Shown here one piece after another: positions 1 through 11,599 of a DNA stretch of 64,000 nucleotides. Numbering within the stretch: position 1 is the stretch's first letter; each line of letters begins with the position of its first letter. Position numbers and translations under genes: made by a program. The notes under the pieces are model-generated. The model had not been told where the DNA came from, did not search any database, and saw nothing but the letters and a program-made list of their open reading frames with translations. This DNA is from Linum tenue (lineage: Eukaryota; Streptophyta; Magnoliopsida; Malpighiales; Linaceae), in assembly GCA_946122785.1 (NCBI GenBank), contig CAMGYJ010000006.1, positions 51,914,066 through 51,978,065 of the forward strand, in the 5' to 3' direction.

Positions 1-439
1 GCTCGAGTAGTGACCAGAAGGGGTCCCAATCGCGACTACAAAATACCCGGTTGGGTATTTGTGGAGTGCAGACCGGGTATTCGTGCCAAGGACAGAAGAC
101 CCCCCCCCTATCGTGACTACAAAATACCCGGCCGGGTATTCGTTAATTGCGACCCTGTATTTTGCCCTGCATGGCAGACGAGCTGTTTTTACGTTTCCTT
201 TGCGGATTAAGTGACTTTTACTCCAAAACTCGGGTTTCTTTGTTATTTTTGGCCCAAAACCTTTGTAGCCTATATAAGGGGTTGAACTAAGCCTTTTAGA
301 GGGTAATCAACAATTTTATTCATAAATACAAACTCTAGAATTGGTTGTTCAAACACCAACTTCTCTTCTTCTTCTTTCTTGATCGTGGAATCGAATCAAC
401 TAGAGGCATCCGATTTTTTCTGCTAGCTCATCACCCTAG
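1..439 (+). repeat. 5' LTR, 3' portion only
   Basis: Bases 1-439 match 6110-6545 closely (for example the shared words GACCAGAAGGGGTCCC and TGCTAGCTCATCACCCTAG). The first ~600 bases of this LTR lie outside the window. A TATA-like TATATAAGG at about 273 marks the likely R start. Similarity to the 3' LTR stops after about 439, which I take as the approximate LTR end; no clean primer-binding site is visible just downstream. Confidence 0.8.
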
Positions 440-914
440 ACAGATAAGGTTTTTTGCTACAACCTCCACCCAAGAAGGTTAATTTTCAGTTTTGTGTTCA
501 ATTTTTGTTCTTGATTGTATCGTGCATCTGTTGGAAAAGCCGTTCTAGAAAATAAAATAAAAAACAAAGAAAGAAAGAAAGAAATGGCAAGAACTAGACC
601 AGATCACGCAAGAAGATACAGTGGAGCTTGATCGGTCTTGTTAGCACGTGTAGTACTTGAATTCTCTAGGTCTGCTAGTGAACATCACTTCTTGTTTGAG
701 AAGTTCTTGTCTAGGGTTGCCGAGTGAGAGTGGAAAGAGGCTTTGTGAGCTCATTGTCGGGTAAAAGCCAATTATGTTGAGTGAAATACAAGTGGTAAGA
801 AATTGAGTGATCTCCAACGAGTGCAAACACGTGAGGGAGTGACTTGTGAGGTCTTTTGTGTACCGCTCATCTGAAACTTTAAGTATTGAAGGATAATTTT
901 GAGTTCTGAACTAA

Positions 915-2050
915 ATGGCAGATGAAGGAGAGGAAGTTCAGAACTTGGAGGGCATCCCGCAAGCTGCCATGGATGCTCTAATGGGACGTCTCACCGCGGA
1001 TGATGCAAGGCCAGCATGAACAGATTAATGCTCGCCTCGATGCAATGGCCCAGGCTATCAACCTCCACCACGAAAAGGAGGAGGAGGACGTGTTTCCACC
1101 ACCACCACCACCGATTGGAAGGCGAGGCCGACTGCTGGGTCCCAACAATCTCCGACCTTTACGAGGCAGAGTAGGTAGAGGTCGAGGGATGAGACCACCA
1201 GTTCAAGCTCGTAGGGCTCCTGACCCACGTGACTATGAGGAGTACTACGAGGAGGAGGAAGAGTATCCGCACCATAGGGATGATGATATGAGGGGGCCGA
1301 AGGTGAAGGTGCCATCATTTCAAGGGAGAAGTGATCATGAAGCTTACCTCGACTGGGAGAGAAAAATGGAGTACCTGTTCGAGTGCAATGACTAATCCGA
1401 ATGAAAGAAGGTAATCATTGCTGCTCTTGAGTTTTCTCACTATGTTGTTGTTTGGTGGGACCAGCTGGGTGCTGAACGGAGATTGCACGGGGATGATCCC
1501 ATCACGATATGACATCAAATGATGGCAGCTATGAGAAGGAGATTTGTACCCGTTCACCACCAAAGTGACCTTCATCAAGCTCTTCACTTGTTGAGACAGG
1601 GTGCGAAGAGTGTAGAGGACTAATTCAAGGAGATGGAGACATTGATGATTCGAGCTCGATTCCATGAAGATCGAGAAGCAACCATGGCTCGATTCCTCAA
1701 TGGCCTCAATCGGGAGATCAGGCAAGTAGTGGAGATTCACCATTACGTGGAGATTGAGGATCTGGTGCAGATGGCTACTAAGGTCGAGAAGCATCAGAAG
1801 GGAGGCTATGCAAGGAGGGTTGCCCCATCCACGAGTGCCTCCTCGAGTGCAACTCGAGCTCTATTTGTGAAGAAGGAGGAGCCTAAGTTAGTGTCCAAGC
1901 CGATCGCCACCAATGCTGGAGAGAAGGCAGCTACTAACACATGTTCGAGCTCTATTGTGTTTTAAAGGTGCCAAGGTCGAGGCCATGTGGCAAATCAATG
2001 TCCGAACAAGCGAGTGATGATTTTACTGGAGAATGGAGAGTACGCTTCCG
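915..2050 (+). pseudogene. gag of the chromovirus-like element, broken
   Basis: The probable start is the ATG at 915 (product begins MADEGEEVQ); the frame shifts near 1000 and continues as a gag polypeptide. Recognisable capsid segments are KVPSFQGRSDHEAYLDWE near 1300 and the run around ATMARFLNGLNREI near 1690, both typical of plant Ty3/gypsy gag. A nucleocapsid zinc knuckle is present at about 1960-2010 but its first cysteine region is disrupted by a TAA. In-frame stops occur at 1393, about 1402, about 1510 and 1621. The gag product would form virus-like particles; this copy cannot encode an intact one. Confidence 0.85.
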
Positions 2051-2545
2051 AGCCTGAAGATGGAGAGGTCGTAACTGAGGACGAGGAAGAAGAAGTTGAG
2101 GAGTGTCTAGTGCAAGGAAATTACACCTATGTAGCTCGACGACTTCTGAACGTGCAGCAAAGAGAAGAGATTGAGCAACAGGAAAATCTATTCCATACCC
2201 GTTTCTTGGTCAACGGGAAGCTGTGCTCGATGGTCTTAGATGAAGGGAGTTGCACCAACGTTTTTAGCTCACACATGGTGGCAAGGCAAGGCTTTAAGAC
2301 CATCAAGCATTCACGCCCCTACACTTTGCAGTGGTTGAACGAGGATGGAGCCATTAAGGTTACACGTCAGGTGCTACTGAGCTTCGAGACTGGAAGGTAC
2401 AAGGATGAGGTGCTCTGTGACGTGGTACTTATGCATGCTGCCCACATCCTATTGGAAAGTCCATGGCAATTCGATAGAGCTGCCCAACACGATGGCAAGA
2501 CCAACAATACACCTTGTCCTGCAAGAGGCAAGCACATACTCTAGT
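2051..2545 (+). pseudogene. Retroviral-type aspartic protease domain, degenerate
   Basis: Same frame as the end of gag. The segment FLVNGKLCSMVLDEGSCTN (about 2200-2260) aligns with the active-site strand of retrotransposon pepsins, but the usual D-S/T-G triad reads D-E-G, which should abolish or impair catalysis. The later ILLESPWQFDRAAQHDG (about 2450-2500) corresponds to the family's ILGRPWQ flap/C-terminal motif with G and R changed. Would process Gag-Pol if intact. Confidence 0.8.
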
Positions 2546-4253
2546 GCCAATGACTCCCAAAGAGGTCTATGAAGACCAAGTGAAGCTGCAACAACTCCAT
2601 GAGCAAGAGAGGGAGCAAAGACTCGAGTTGAGAGAAAAGAAGAGAGAAAATTCGAGTGACCCCAACCTAGTGAGCCAGCCACGAGAGGAAAACAGAAATC
2701 TCAACATCAAAAAGAAAAGAACGACGACTGAAGCTCCGGTGAGAAGAGATAATTTCTTTGCGAGTGGAGGTGAGATTAAGCAAGCTTTGAACACCCAGGA
2801 GCCGATGATCCTGCTCCTTTACAAGGAGACACTCTTTAGCTCTAACGACCTGCAGGCTTTGCCTAGCAGTTTCCAGCTTGTTTTGCAGGAATTCGAGGAT
2901 GTCTTCCTTGAGGAAGCTCCCAAGGGGCTGCCACCCATCAGAGGAATCGAGCACCAGATCGCTTTCGTTCCTGGTGCTTCAATTCCAAACCAACCGGCAT
3001 ATTGAACCAATCTCGAGGAAACCAAAGAACTTCAACGGCAGGTGGACGAGTTGATGGAGAAGGGCCATGTTTGTGAGAGCATGAGTCCTTGTGTTGTACC
3101 CATCATACTCGTACCTACTACCTAAGAAACATAAGAATTGGCGTATGTATGTTGATTGCCGAGCCATCAACAACATCACGGTAAAGTATCGACATCCTAT
3201 TCCTAGATTGGATGATATGCTAGATGAATTGCATGGTTCTAGTGTGTTTTCTAAGATAGATCTTAAATCTGGATACCATCAAATTCGTATGAAAGAAGGT
3301 GATGAATGGAAAACTGCCTTTAAGATAAAGCATGGTTATATGAGTGTTTAGTTATGCCTTTTGGTTTATCTAATGCGCCTAGCACTTTTATGAGACTAAT
3401 GAACGATGTTTTGCGAGCTTTCATTGGAAAATTCGTGGTGGTCTATTTTAATGATATTCTGATTTACTCTAAAAACTTAGATGACCATGTGGAGCTCCTT
3501 AGGGTTGTTTTGGAAACTCTTCGAAAGGAACAATTGTATGGTAATCTCAAGAAATGCATGTTTTGTACTGATAGACTTGTGTTTCTGGGGTTTGTGGTGA
3601 GTTCGAAGGGAATTGAGGTGGATAAGGAAAAGATTGAGGCAATAAAAGCATGGCCCACCCCAACTAATGTGAATGAGGTTCAAAGTTTTTGTGGTCTAGC
3701 AGGGTTCTATCGACAATTTGTAAAGGATTTCAGCACCATTGCTACTCCTTTAACCGTGACAATTAAAAAGAACATGACCTTTCAATGGGGTGAAGCTCAA
3801 CAGAAAGCGTTTGAGCTTTTAAAATATAAGCTAACCCATGCACCTTTGCTGATGTTGCCCGACTTTTCCAAAATATTCGAGATCGAGTGTGATGCCTCTG
3901 GTGTAGGCATTGGTGGTATTTTGATGCAGGAGAAGAGCCCAATCGCTTTCTTTAGCGAAAAGTTGAGTGGGGCTGCCTTGAACTATCCCACGTACGACAA
4001 AGAGCTCTATGATCTTGTTCGAGCTCTAGAAACGTGGCAACCCTATCTCTGGCCTAAGGAGTTCTTGATCCACATCGATCATGAACCCTTGAAGTACTTG
4101 AAGGCACAACATAAGCTGAACAAACGACATGCGCGGTGGGTGGAGTTCATCGAATCCTTACCCTATGTGATATTCTACAAGCAAGGTAAGCATAATGTGG
4201 TTGCGGATGCCCTTTATCACAAGTATGCTTTGATTTCTTCTCTTGATGTTTGA
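2546..4253 (+). pseudogene. Reverse transcriptase and RNase H, frameshifted
   Basis: After a frameshift near 2510 the connection region reads into the RT at about 2900. RT motifs are clear: [24 protein letters not shown] (first catalytic Asp), [12 protein letters not shown] and [10 protein letters not shown], where the catalytic YxDD box is altered to YFND. A frameshift and stop lie at about 3340-3354. RNase H follows: [16 protein letters not shown] (about 3880-3930), [13 protein letters not shown] and [10 protein letters not shown]. The domain ends HNVVADAL, the usual final histidine/Asp region. The coding content matches plant chromoviruses, but the altered YxDD and three reading frames make it non-functional. 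Confidence 0.9.
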
Positions 4254-5690
4254 TTCATTGGGTTTGAGCATATCAAAGAGTTGTATGTCAATGATCCTGA
4301 ATTTGGTGAGATTTATACGGCTTGTGAGAAGAATGGTGAAGGAAAATATTACCGAGCGGATGGTTATTTGTTTCGTGCTAACCAACTTTATGTGCCTCCT
4401 GTGTCAATTCGTGAGCTATTGATTAGAGAGGCTCATGGTGGAGGCGTCATGGCTCATTTTGGGGTATCCAAGACTTTGGATTGTCTCCAGGAACAATTAT
4501 ACTGGCCTCACATGAGAACTGACACGGAGAAGGTGTGTGCACGATGTCTTAATTGCCGCCAAGCCAAGTCAAGAGTTCAGCCAAACGGGTTATATACTCC
4601 TCTCCCTATTCCTATTGCTCCTTGGATTGATATTTCTATGGATTTCGTTCTTGGATTGCCTAGGACTAGGAATGGTAGAGATTTAGTGTTTGTTGTGGTT
4701 GACTGATTTTCAAAGATGGCATACTTTATCCCATGCCACAAAACTGATGATGCATCCAGTGTAGCTGAACTGTTCTTTCGGGAAATTATTAGGTTGCATG
4801 GTATGCCTCGTACTATAGTCTCTGATCGGGATGTCAAGTTCTTGAGTTACTTCTGGAAAACATTATGGAGTAAGATTGGTACTAAGTTGCTGTTTTCTAC
4901 TACTTGCCACCCTCAAACGGATGGCCAAACTGAAATAGTTAATAGAACTTTGTCCCAAATGCTTAGGGCTGTCATTAAGAGTAATATCAAGTCTTGGGAA
5001 GAATGCTTACCTCATGTAGAGTTTGCATATAATAGGGTTGTTCATTCTACCACTAAGTTTTCACCACTTGAGATTGTGTATGGATTTAATCCTTTAACCC
5101 CATTGGATTTGTCTCCATTACATGCCAATCAGCGTGTGAATTTTGATGGTGCGAAGAAACCAGAGTTTGTTCGAGGTCTACATGAGAAGGCACGACTGAA
5201 CATAGAAAGGCGGACAAAGCAGATTCTGAAGAACGTGAACAAGCATCGACGTCCCCAACGATTCGAGCCTGGTGATTGGGTCTAGGTGCACATGAGGAAG
5301 GAACGTTTTCCCGAACAACGACGTTCCAAGTTGCTGCCTCGTGGCGATGGTCCCTTTCAAGTCCATGCACGCATCAATGACAATGCCTACAAGATTGAGA
5401 TGTCGAGCGAGTATGGTGTGAGTGCTACGTTCAATGTTGCTGACTTAGCTCCTTTCCTTGAAGACGACTCAGATTTGAGGACAAATCCTTTTCAAGTGGA
5501 GGGGGCTGATGAGGGCATCAACACCAAGGCGGTCTCAAGTCCAACTCTGGTGCGAGAGGAACTTGGACCGATCACTAGAAGTCAAGCCAAGGCATTCAGG
5601 GGTCGACTTCAAGCTTATTTGGCCCAGAACTTCTCCAAGATGGAGGCTAACTTGTTTGCGGGACGAGAGGTGATAATTATTGGCATTTGA
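4254..5690 (+). pseudogene. Integrase with GPF module, broken by two stops
   Basis: The HHCC zinc-binding region is at about 4430-4560 (HGG...HFG...CARCLNC). Core residues follow: D in WIDISMDFVLG (about 4630), D in [10 protein letters not shown] (about 4820) and E in [13 protein letters not shown] (about 4915-4950). A TGA at 4704 interrupts VVVD*FSKMA (CGA to TGA) and a TAG at 5283 interrupts DWV*VHMRKERF (TGG to TAG). The C-terminal GPF module is LLPRGDGPFQV (about 5330). The frame then crosses the polypurine tract at 5493-5506 and runs to a stop at 5690 inside the 3' LTR. The enzyme would insert element cDNA into chromosomes; this copy is inactive. Confidence 0.9.
5493..5506 (+). other. 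Polypurine tract
   Basis: CAAGTGGAGGGGGC immediately precedes a TGATGAGG that starts the 3' LTR. It lies inside the pol reading frame, as in CRM-type chromoviruses. Confidence 0.7.
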
Positions 5691-6545
5691 GCTATTTCAG
5701 TCGTATTTAGTAAAATACGGTAAGGAAAAGTTACGTATAAAATATGTATGGGTATTTTACTTTGTCTCTATGCTAAAGTTATGTTTAATAGTAAGTTAAT
5801 AGCTATAAATATATAAAAATAAATATTTTAAAATATATAAATATATAAAAAATAGTAAATCTTATAATATAATTTATTAAATACGGATATTAAACGTGTA
5901 TACGGATTTTATACGTGTTTAATGCCGGAGTCATCATATGAACGGACAAAAATAAAACGTTTTGACAATAATACGAATACGAAAGTTTTAAACGGATAAA
6001 TTACGTACGAGTACATATACGTGTATTAAACGGAGTATTTACTAACTACGGTTCCAGGCCAAATACCCGGTCAAAAAAAGGAAATACCCGACCGAGTATA
6101 TGAAGGAGAGCTTGAGTAGTGACCAGAAGGGGTCCCGGCCGCGACTGCAAAATACCCGGTCGGGTATTTGTGGAGTGTAGACCGGGTATTCGTGCCAAGG
6201 ACAGAAGACCCCCCGGTCGGGACTGCAAAATACCCGACCAGGTATTTGTTAGTTGTGACCGGGTATTTTGCCCTGTGTGGCAGATGCGTTGTTTTTACGT
6301 TTACTTTGCGGATTAAGTGACTTTTACTCGTAAACTCGGGTTTCTTTGTTATTTTTGGCCCCAAACCTTTGTAGCCTATATAAGGGGTTGAACTAAGTCT
6401 TTTAGAGGGTAATCAAAAATTTTATTCAGAAATACAAACTCTAGAATTAGTTGTTCAAACACCAACTTCTCTTCTTCTTCTTTCTTGATCGTGGAATCGA
6501 ATCAGCAAGAGGAATCCGACATTTTCTGCTAGCTCATCACCCTAG
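5507..6545 (+). repeat. 3' LTR of the chromovirus-like element
   Basis: About 1039 bp, beginning TGATGAGGGC after the polypurine tract. Its second half (6110-6545) duplicates 1-439. It contains an AT-rich block (5760-5890) and repeated CGGGTATTT/AAATACCCGG words at 6060-6260, and a TATATAAGG box near 6379. The exact end is uncertain because similarity to the 5' copy decays after CCCTAG. Confidence 0.75.
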
Positions 6546-6659
6546 CCGAATAGTCCTTCGTATACCTGGCCCTCTTACCGACTCGTGGTTTAGGTTTGGG
6601 TTATTATCCGTTTTGTGATCGTTGTGCTTCTAATCGATCTTTGATGCGTTTCTGAATGT

Positions 6660-7140
6660 TTAAGTCCAGGAGTTAGAACCTCGGCTTATATCAAATACCC
6701 TCAACTTCAAAGCATCCTTGGGAACACCATTGATCTTCAAACTCCCCGTAAGCTCAATGAACTTCTGAATATGCTCCCTTGGAGACTCGTTGCTAAGCCC
6801 ATGAAATAGGACATTGTTTTGAATCATGGTGACAAGGGCGGGCTTGATCTCAAAATTGTTGGCGGCCACGAGTGGATGTCGAATGGTGGGTTGAATATCC
6901 GCCAGCCTTGGAGCCATGTAATAGCCCATGGTCCTCGGTTGCTCCTCCGCGGCCACTCCTTGAGCGGGTAGATTAGCTGCCATCTCGACTTCACTTCCTT
7001 CCTCTTTGGAATCAACCCCTTCCTCAACTACAACTTCCTCTTCTATCCTTCTTGCCTCCGCTAGTCCCTCTCACGAGCCAAGTTTCGGAGAGTGCGGTTG
7101 AGATCCTCGTCTAGTGGTGCCAAAGGTGTCGGATTATTCT
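6660..7140 (-). pseudogene. Athila-type gag, N-terminal fragment
   Basis: On the minus strand the protein contains RTMGYYMAPRLADIQPTI, ANNFEIKPALVTMIQNN, FHGLSNESPREHIQKFIE and LKINGVPKDALKLRVF. These are the standard N-terminal gag words of plant Athila/Tat Ty3/gypsy elements. Homology ends near 6680, next to the end of the chromovirus-like element, so the rest of this copy is missing. The upstream leader, primer-binding site and LTR follow in the correct order on the minus strand. Confidence 0.85.
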
Positions 7141-7271
7141 GGGTCATACCTCTCCCTGCACACACTCAAAAGAACCACAACACGTCTAGCACAAGCAAGA
7201 TTCATAAACTCAAAACGAAAAGTAAAAGCTAGATTAACACCAAACAATCTTTTCAAAATAATGAACCATTG

Positions 7272-7291
7272 GTTCCCCGGTAACGAAGCCA
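7272..7291 (-). other. Primer-binding site, tRNA-Asp type
   Basis: The minus strand reads TGGCTTCGTTACCGGGGAAC, close to the complement of the plant tRNA-Asp 3' end (TGGCGCCGTTGCCGGGGAT), the primer used by Athila-lineage elements. It lies 6 bases from the LTR end, as expected. Confidence 0.8.
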
Positions 7292-7297
7292 AAAACT

Positions 7298-8723
7298 TGA
7301 CTCAACCGGAATGCACCAATTTAAAACTCCCGATTAAGGCCCAAGTATAAACTTTAACCGGGTGCAGGACAGGGTAATTATGTTTAAATATCGACCTGGG
7401 CCGATTCATGTACCCCTACTTCAATTATTTGTAACATTATCTAGCAGTTGGTTTTTTTTGAAAACAACTATCCAAAGCTAAAGTTCTTGTAAAGATAAAT
7501 GGACTTGACACTAATTGAGAAGGCTTCACCCGGGTGTTGCTCCCCCTTGCTAGCAATTACGACTTGTCGGATTGAATGGGTGTGTGGTGAGGGGGTTGTA
7601 AACCATAGGGGAGTGTAACAAGTAGCCAAGCGCCACTCTCTTAGCCTCTAGGTCGAGGAAAGGGGATATGATCCAAGCCACCAACTTGACCCTATCGACT
7701 TATTGACTAAGGATTGGTTAGACTTCACCCTCGAATCGGAGTTCAGACGGTCACCCACAACCAAACCCTATGTGCTAATACAAAATAGGAGGTTTGCCCT
7801 ACATTAACCTAACTAGGAGACAATGAATTGCCTAAGAAAACCCAACATTCAAGCCTCTTTCAAAAAAATGAAGGGGGTTTTCTCTCTACCTAGGTTAGAA
7901 TGGCAATTAGATTGATAGGTTTTCAAACAACACAATCATTCATGAATAATACCTCCACATTCACATTAAACACAATCACACCCAAATCATTCAATCCATA
8001 CAAGCATTCACATAATTGTAGCTAGGGTTTACAAACACCCAAGTGAAAGAAGGGACTACTCCATGCTAGGAAAAGGGAAAACACAAGAGAGAATAAGGGA
8101 AACCATCAAAGAGATGCTAGCTTTACTCCTTGTGTTGAAGAGATCCTCATTTGGGGGAGGAATTCCCAATTCCTTGCTTGATGATGAACCGTAGCTTCTC
8201 CTCTTCTTTGGTTCGTCACTTTCTCACTCTAGAAATATGAAGAAGTTTCTCACACTAGTTCTCTCTCTTTTCTCCTTTGGCTCAACCTCCTTTATATACC
8301 CAGATCGGTCTTAGTGCTTGGCCGTGAACTGAAACCCAGACCCCAAACCAACGTGAAATGCGCCACAAACCGTGAACTGGATGCCTGGTCTGAGTTCACG
8401 GTCTTACGACTGTGAAGTGACTCATGTCCAGTGAAAACCCTTTGTGCTTTGGATGCCTGGCAGGTCGCTGGGATCGCCTCTAGTTCATGGTCTTAGTGAT
8501 ATTGAACTCACAGCCCAAACCATGAACTGCTGGTGTTTCCACCGATTGACTTGGTCTTTCGCTCTTTCGTCCAAATTTCGACTCCAGGGTTGGTTCCGCC
8601 TGCTAAAGTCTGAAAAATACCAAAACAAGGAAAAACTCGGCATAAAACCAAACCTCGAGGAGTAAAAGTGCTTCAAACGACTAAGCAAACAGAGGGTAAA
8701 AAGTGTACAAATGAGCCCGAATA
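7298..8723 (-). repeat. Athila-type LTR (copy A1), 5' LTR of a minus-strand element
   Basis: Bounded by the primer site at one end and by a TATTCGGGC-type start at 8723, which is shared with the LTR at 49325-51079. A TATATAAAGG TATA box is near 8290 on the minus strand, with GTTCACGG-type palindromic words in the U3 (8330-8520). Large blocks match the LTRs at 23058-24470, 46841-48565 (inverted) and 49325-51079. Confidence 0.8.
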
Positions 8724-8736
8724 AGTTTGCATGTGG

Positions 8737-9088
8737 GATGGGGCAACTAAAATTGGATCACATTTGGCAGGTGGGATGATTATTCTAAATCAAGGTGGGG
8801 AGGTCCTCTTGGCTAAAGGGATGCAGTTTCCGGAGATTGATGATCCTATGATTGTTGAACTGCTTGTTCTCCGGAAGGCCATTCTCTAGTGTCTAAGCCA
8901 GGGATTTGCGGAGACGAGGTTTGAAGCTGATGTCAAGGTGGTCATTCAGAAGATCAATCGGTCTGATACTCGGGATGCTCGGATGGGGGCCATTCTCGAT
9001 AAGGTCATGCTATACTTTGTGACACACTGTGGTTTTAGTGTGCGATTTGTAGGTCGGCAAAGCAATAGGGTAGCCCATTTAGTGGCTA
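8737..9088 (+). pseudogene. LINE RNase H-like (RVT_3) domain remnant
   Basis: One frame reads DGATKIGSHLAGGMIILNQ, then GGEVLLAKGMQFPEIDDP, a stop (TGG to TAG at about 8888), and FEADVKVVIQKIN, then FVGRQSNRVAHLVA. DGA(x)n, FE(A/G)D and NRVAHLVA are the conserved acidic and histidine blocks of the RNase H-like domain at the C terminus of plant LINE polyproteins. The domain degrades RNA in RNA-DNA hybrids during retrotransposition; one internal stop makes this copy a pseudogene. Confidence 0.85.
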
Positions 9089-10035
9089 TAAAGGTTGTCA
9101 AACCGAATTAAGTCATCAAGCCGGTTTGAGGTTTAATGGTCGGATCGGGGTTCAACCGGATTAAGCCGGTTTTGACAGGATATACAAGGAGTTAATATTG
9201 GGGAGCCACTAACACTTAATAAATTATACATATATATCATATGACATCTCGACTTAAAAAACTAGGTTTTCATTAACCTCCACTAAAAACGTTGTCGTTT
9301 AAACAAAAAAATGTATAAAAAATAATAACTCAATGAAAATAAGATCTGTGCATCCTCCACTTCAAGACCCTCTCTCCATTTTTCTCCACGCACTCAATGT
9401 TCCAATCTCTTTCTTCTCTCAACCTAAAGAAACAAAAAAACAAACCAAATCCAAACCCTTTTCTCTTCTATTTAGCCTTCCTCACGAATCGGCTGCCCGC
9501 TGCCATCGTTCGTCTCCTCCATCTAATTCACTTCAACGAATTGGCCACCATAGTTCATCTCCTTCTGATTCCTCCGACGAATTAGGCGTCCCCAAGAGAT
9601 GGAGACAGTCGGAGGAAGATCTGGGCTAGAAAGTCGAGACTAGCAGGGGGAGTAGGCGTCGCGGGGCGAGGAGTAGGCATCGCAACGCGGGGAGCTGGGT
9701 TGAGGTGTGGGAGAGGCCCCGATCGACGCCGGCGGAAGGAGGATGAGATTTGGGAGGACGGACGAGAGACAGAGGAGAGCGAGCGGCTACTTGTGGGCTG
9801 CTTTGCTGCATCGCTCGACTCGACGGAATGGAAGGGCGAAATTGGCTTTAGGGTTATGAATCCCAACCTCCAAAATGTTGTCTTTTCATCAGTCATCACT
9901 AGCCGGTAGCCGGATAAGTCCGGTTTTGACCGGTTGCGGCTAGCTCGGAATATGGCTTGCACTGGCCCCTTTTATGCCTGGTTCCGGCCCAACTCGATCG
10001 GGCCGACCGTATAGAGCTGGGTTTAACAACCTTGA
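9089..10035. mobile_element. 947-bp non-autonomous TIR DNA transposon (hAT-like?)
   Basis: Inserted within the LINE. The left end TAAAGGTTGTCAAACC and the complement of the right end TCAAGGTTGTTAAACC form a 16-bp TIR with two mismatches. TGGCTA flanks both sides (9083-9088 and 10036-10041), and removing the insert restores the LINE frame. Subterminal regions are rich in CCGGTTTTGAC-like words. The middle (9333-9910) is C-rich then GC-rich and could be captured host sequence; no transposase is seen. Superfamily is uncertain: 6 bp of clear duplication fits hAT (8 bp) only if two bases have diverged. Confidence 0.75.
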
Positions 10036-11164
10036 TGGCTAGAATAGACCCTTTTATTGTATCCGACTATGAGTTGTTTTCTTTGATTTTATGGTCTGAC
10101 TTAGTTCCATGATGTACCTGCCTTTTATTGAAATCTAATATATGATTATTTTTTGTCATAAAAAAAGTCAATCCGATTTAGCCCGTTGGCCCGATCGAGG
10201 TAGTGGATTGAGGGTTAATGGTCCAATCACTTTAGCCCAGATATATGTACCAAGTAATTATATGGTTCATAAATTTATAAATTATCAAATTTCATCTAAC
10301 ATATGAGTAATAATACATAACACTACACCAAAATAACATATCGTACTTGGATCCAACATATAGTGAAAATTCACACACTTATATAACATCAATTTCAACT
10401 TAGAATCCAAATATATGATTAGAAGAAGAGGAAAACTGGAAAAGATTCATATTAAACAAAAGGAAAAATGACACTGTATGATCTCCAACCAATAACCTTA
10501 TAACGTGTCAATCCAACTAATATGTGTGATCCGTTTGTCTTACCGGCATAGGATTAAAACGGGGCTAAGATCAGGTGACTAAGGGGGGGTCCCTTAGTCA
10601 TATGACTAAGCCAATCTCAGCCATTGATGCTCATTAAAATCTAATGGTTCAGATTTATCTGATTTAATGAAGGGCAAGATGGTAACTACTTAATTTATTT
10701 ATTTAACAATTAAAATAAAAAAAATAAAAAAGAGCTTTGTCCATTCGACTTCTCCGATCGCGGCCGCCGAAGGGATTTTGCACCTGCCGCCGGTCCTGGA
10801 AATTTTCCGAGGCGGTGAGATTATTTTCTGTCCGTACCACTCACCCTCTCCGATCCTGGCCGCCGGTGAAATTTGTACCTGCCACCGGTGATTTTCGAAT
10901 CCATAGCGGTGGACGATTCATTCTCCAAATCCTACCCACGGCTTCCCGCCGATCCTTGCGAGAGAGCCGTGACTCGTTTCTGGATCAAATTCGCGGAGGA
11001 GAAGCTGACCCCTGGAGGAGCATGCTTTTTTGGGCTGCTGCTGGTGAATTCGGTCCCCAACAGGTAAGTGAGAGAGAGATGGGGAATTGGGGAATTGTTT
11101 GGACATGTCATTATGCGCGTGAGAGAGATGGGGAATTGGGGAATTGTTTGGACATGGCATTCTG

Positions 11165-11347
<183 letters not shown>

Positions 11348-11599
11348 CCGGTGACCGGAGGAAATTTTCCGGCGACAGTGTTGGATTTGTAATGTTTGCT
11401 GACCTATTTTGTAATGTTTGTATAGATTCGGTTTGTATTGTTTGTAATTTTTAGTGACATTTTGTACTATTAGTATGCTTTGTACTGTTTGTCGGTTTAT
11501 TTTGTAATGTTTGTCAGTTTTTTTGTAATGTTCGTAAACTTTGTTATTTTTGTGAACCGTGTTTATCATTTTTGTCAACCATGTTTGTAATGTTTTTTA

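Larger units (their letters stand above)
1..6545 (+). mobile_element. Degenerate Ty3/gypsy LTR retrotransposon, chromovirus-like
   Basis: A nearly complete element whose 5' LTR is cut by the window start. In order it shows partial 5' LTR, leader, gag, protease, reverse transcriptase, RNase H, integrase, polypurine tract and 3' LTR. The gag-pol order with integrase last is the Ty3/gypsy order. The integrase reading frame runs past the polypurine tract into the 3' LTR, a layout known from the CRM chromovirus lineage; I see no chromodomain, so the lineage is tentative. Every coding domain has stops or frameshifts, so this copy cannot be autonomous. Several stops fit C-to-T or G-to-A change (CGA or TGG to a stop), as expected of a methylated, silenced copy. 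Confidence 0.9.
8737..10168 (+). mobile_element. LINE 3' fragment, interrupted by a TIR element
   Basis: The 8737-9088 segment encodes an RNase H-like domain (see separate entry). The same reading frame resumes at 10042 (RIDPFIVSDYELFSL) and ends in a 3' UTR with an A-run at about 10160-10167, the usual 3' signature of a plant LINE. The two halves are separated by the insertion at 9089-10035. The 5' part of the LINE is absent; the fragment abuts the end of the Athila LTR. Confidence 0.85.

Noticed and set aside
7273..7290. tRNA-Asp gene at the Athila primer site
   Set aside because: Only the 18-20 bases complementary to the tRNA 3' end are present; no cloverleaf can be drawn.
10321..10335. 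CACTACACCAAAATA, like a CACTA transposon end
   Set aside because: No inverted partner or target duplication seen; a single short match is not enough.
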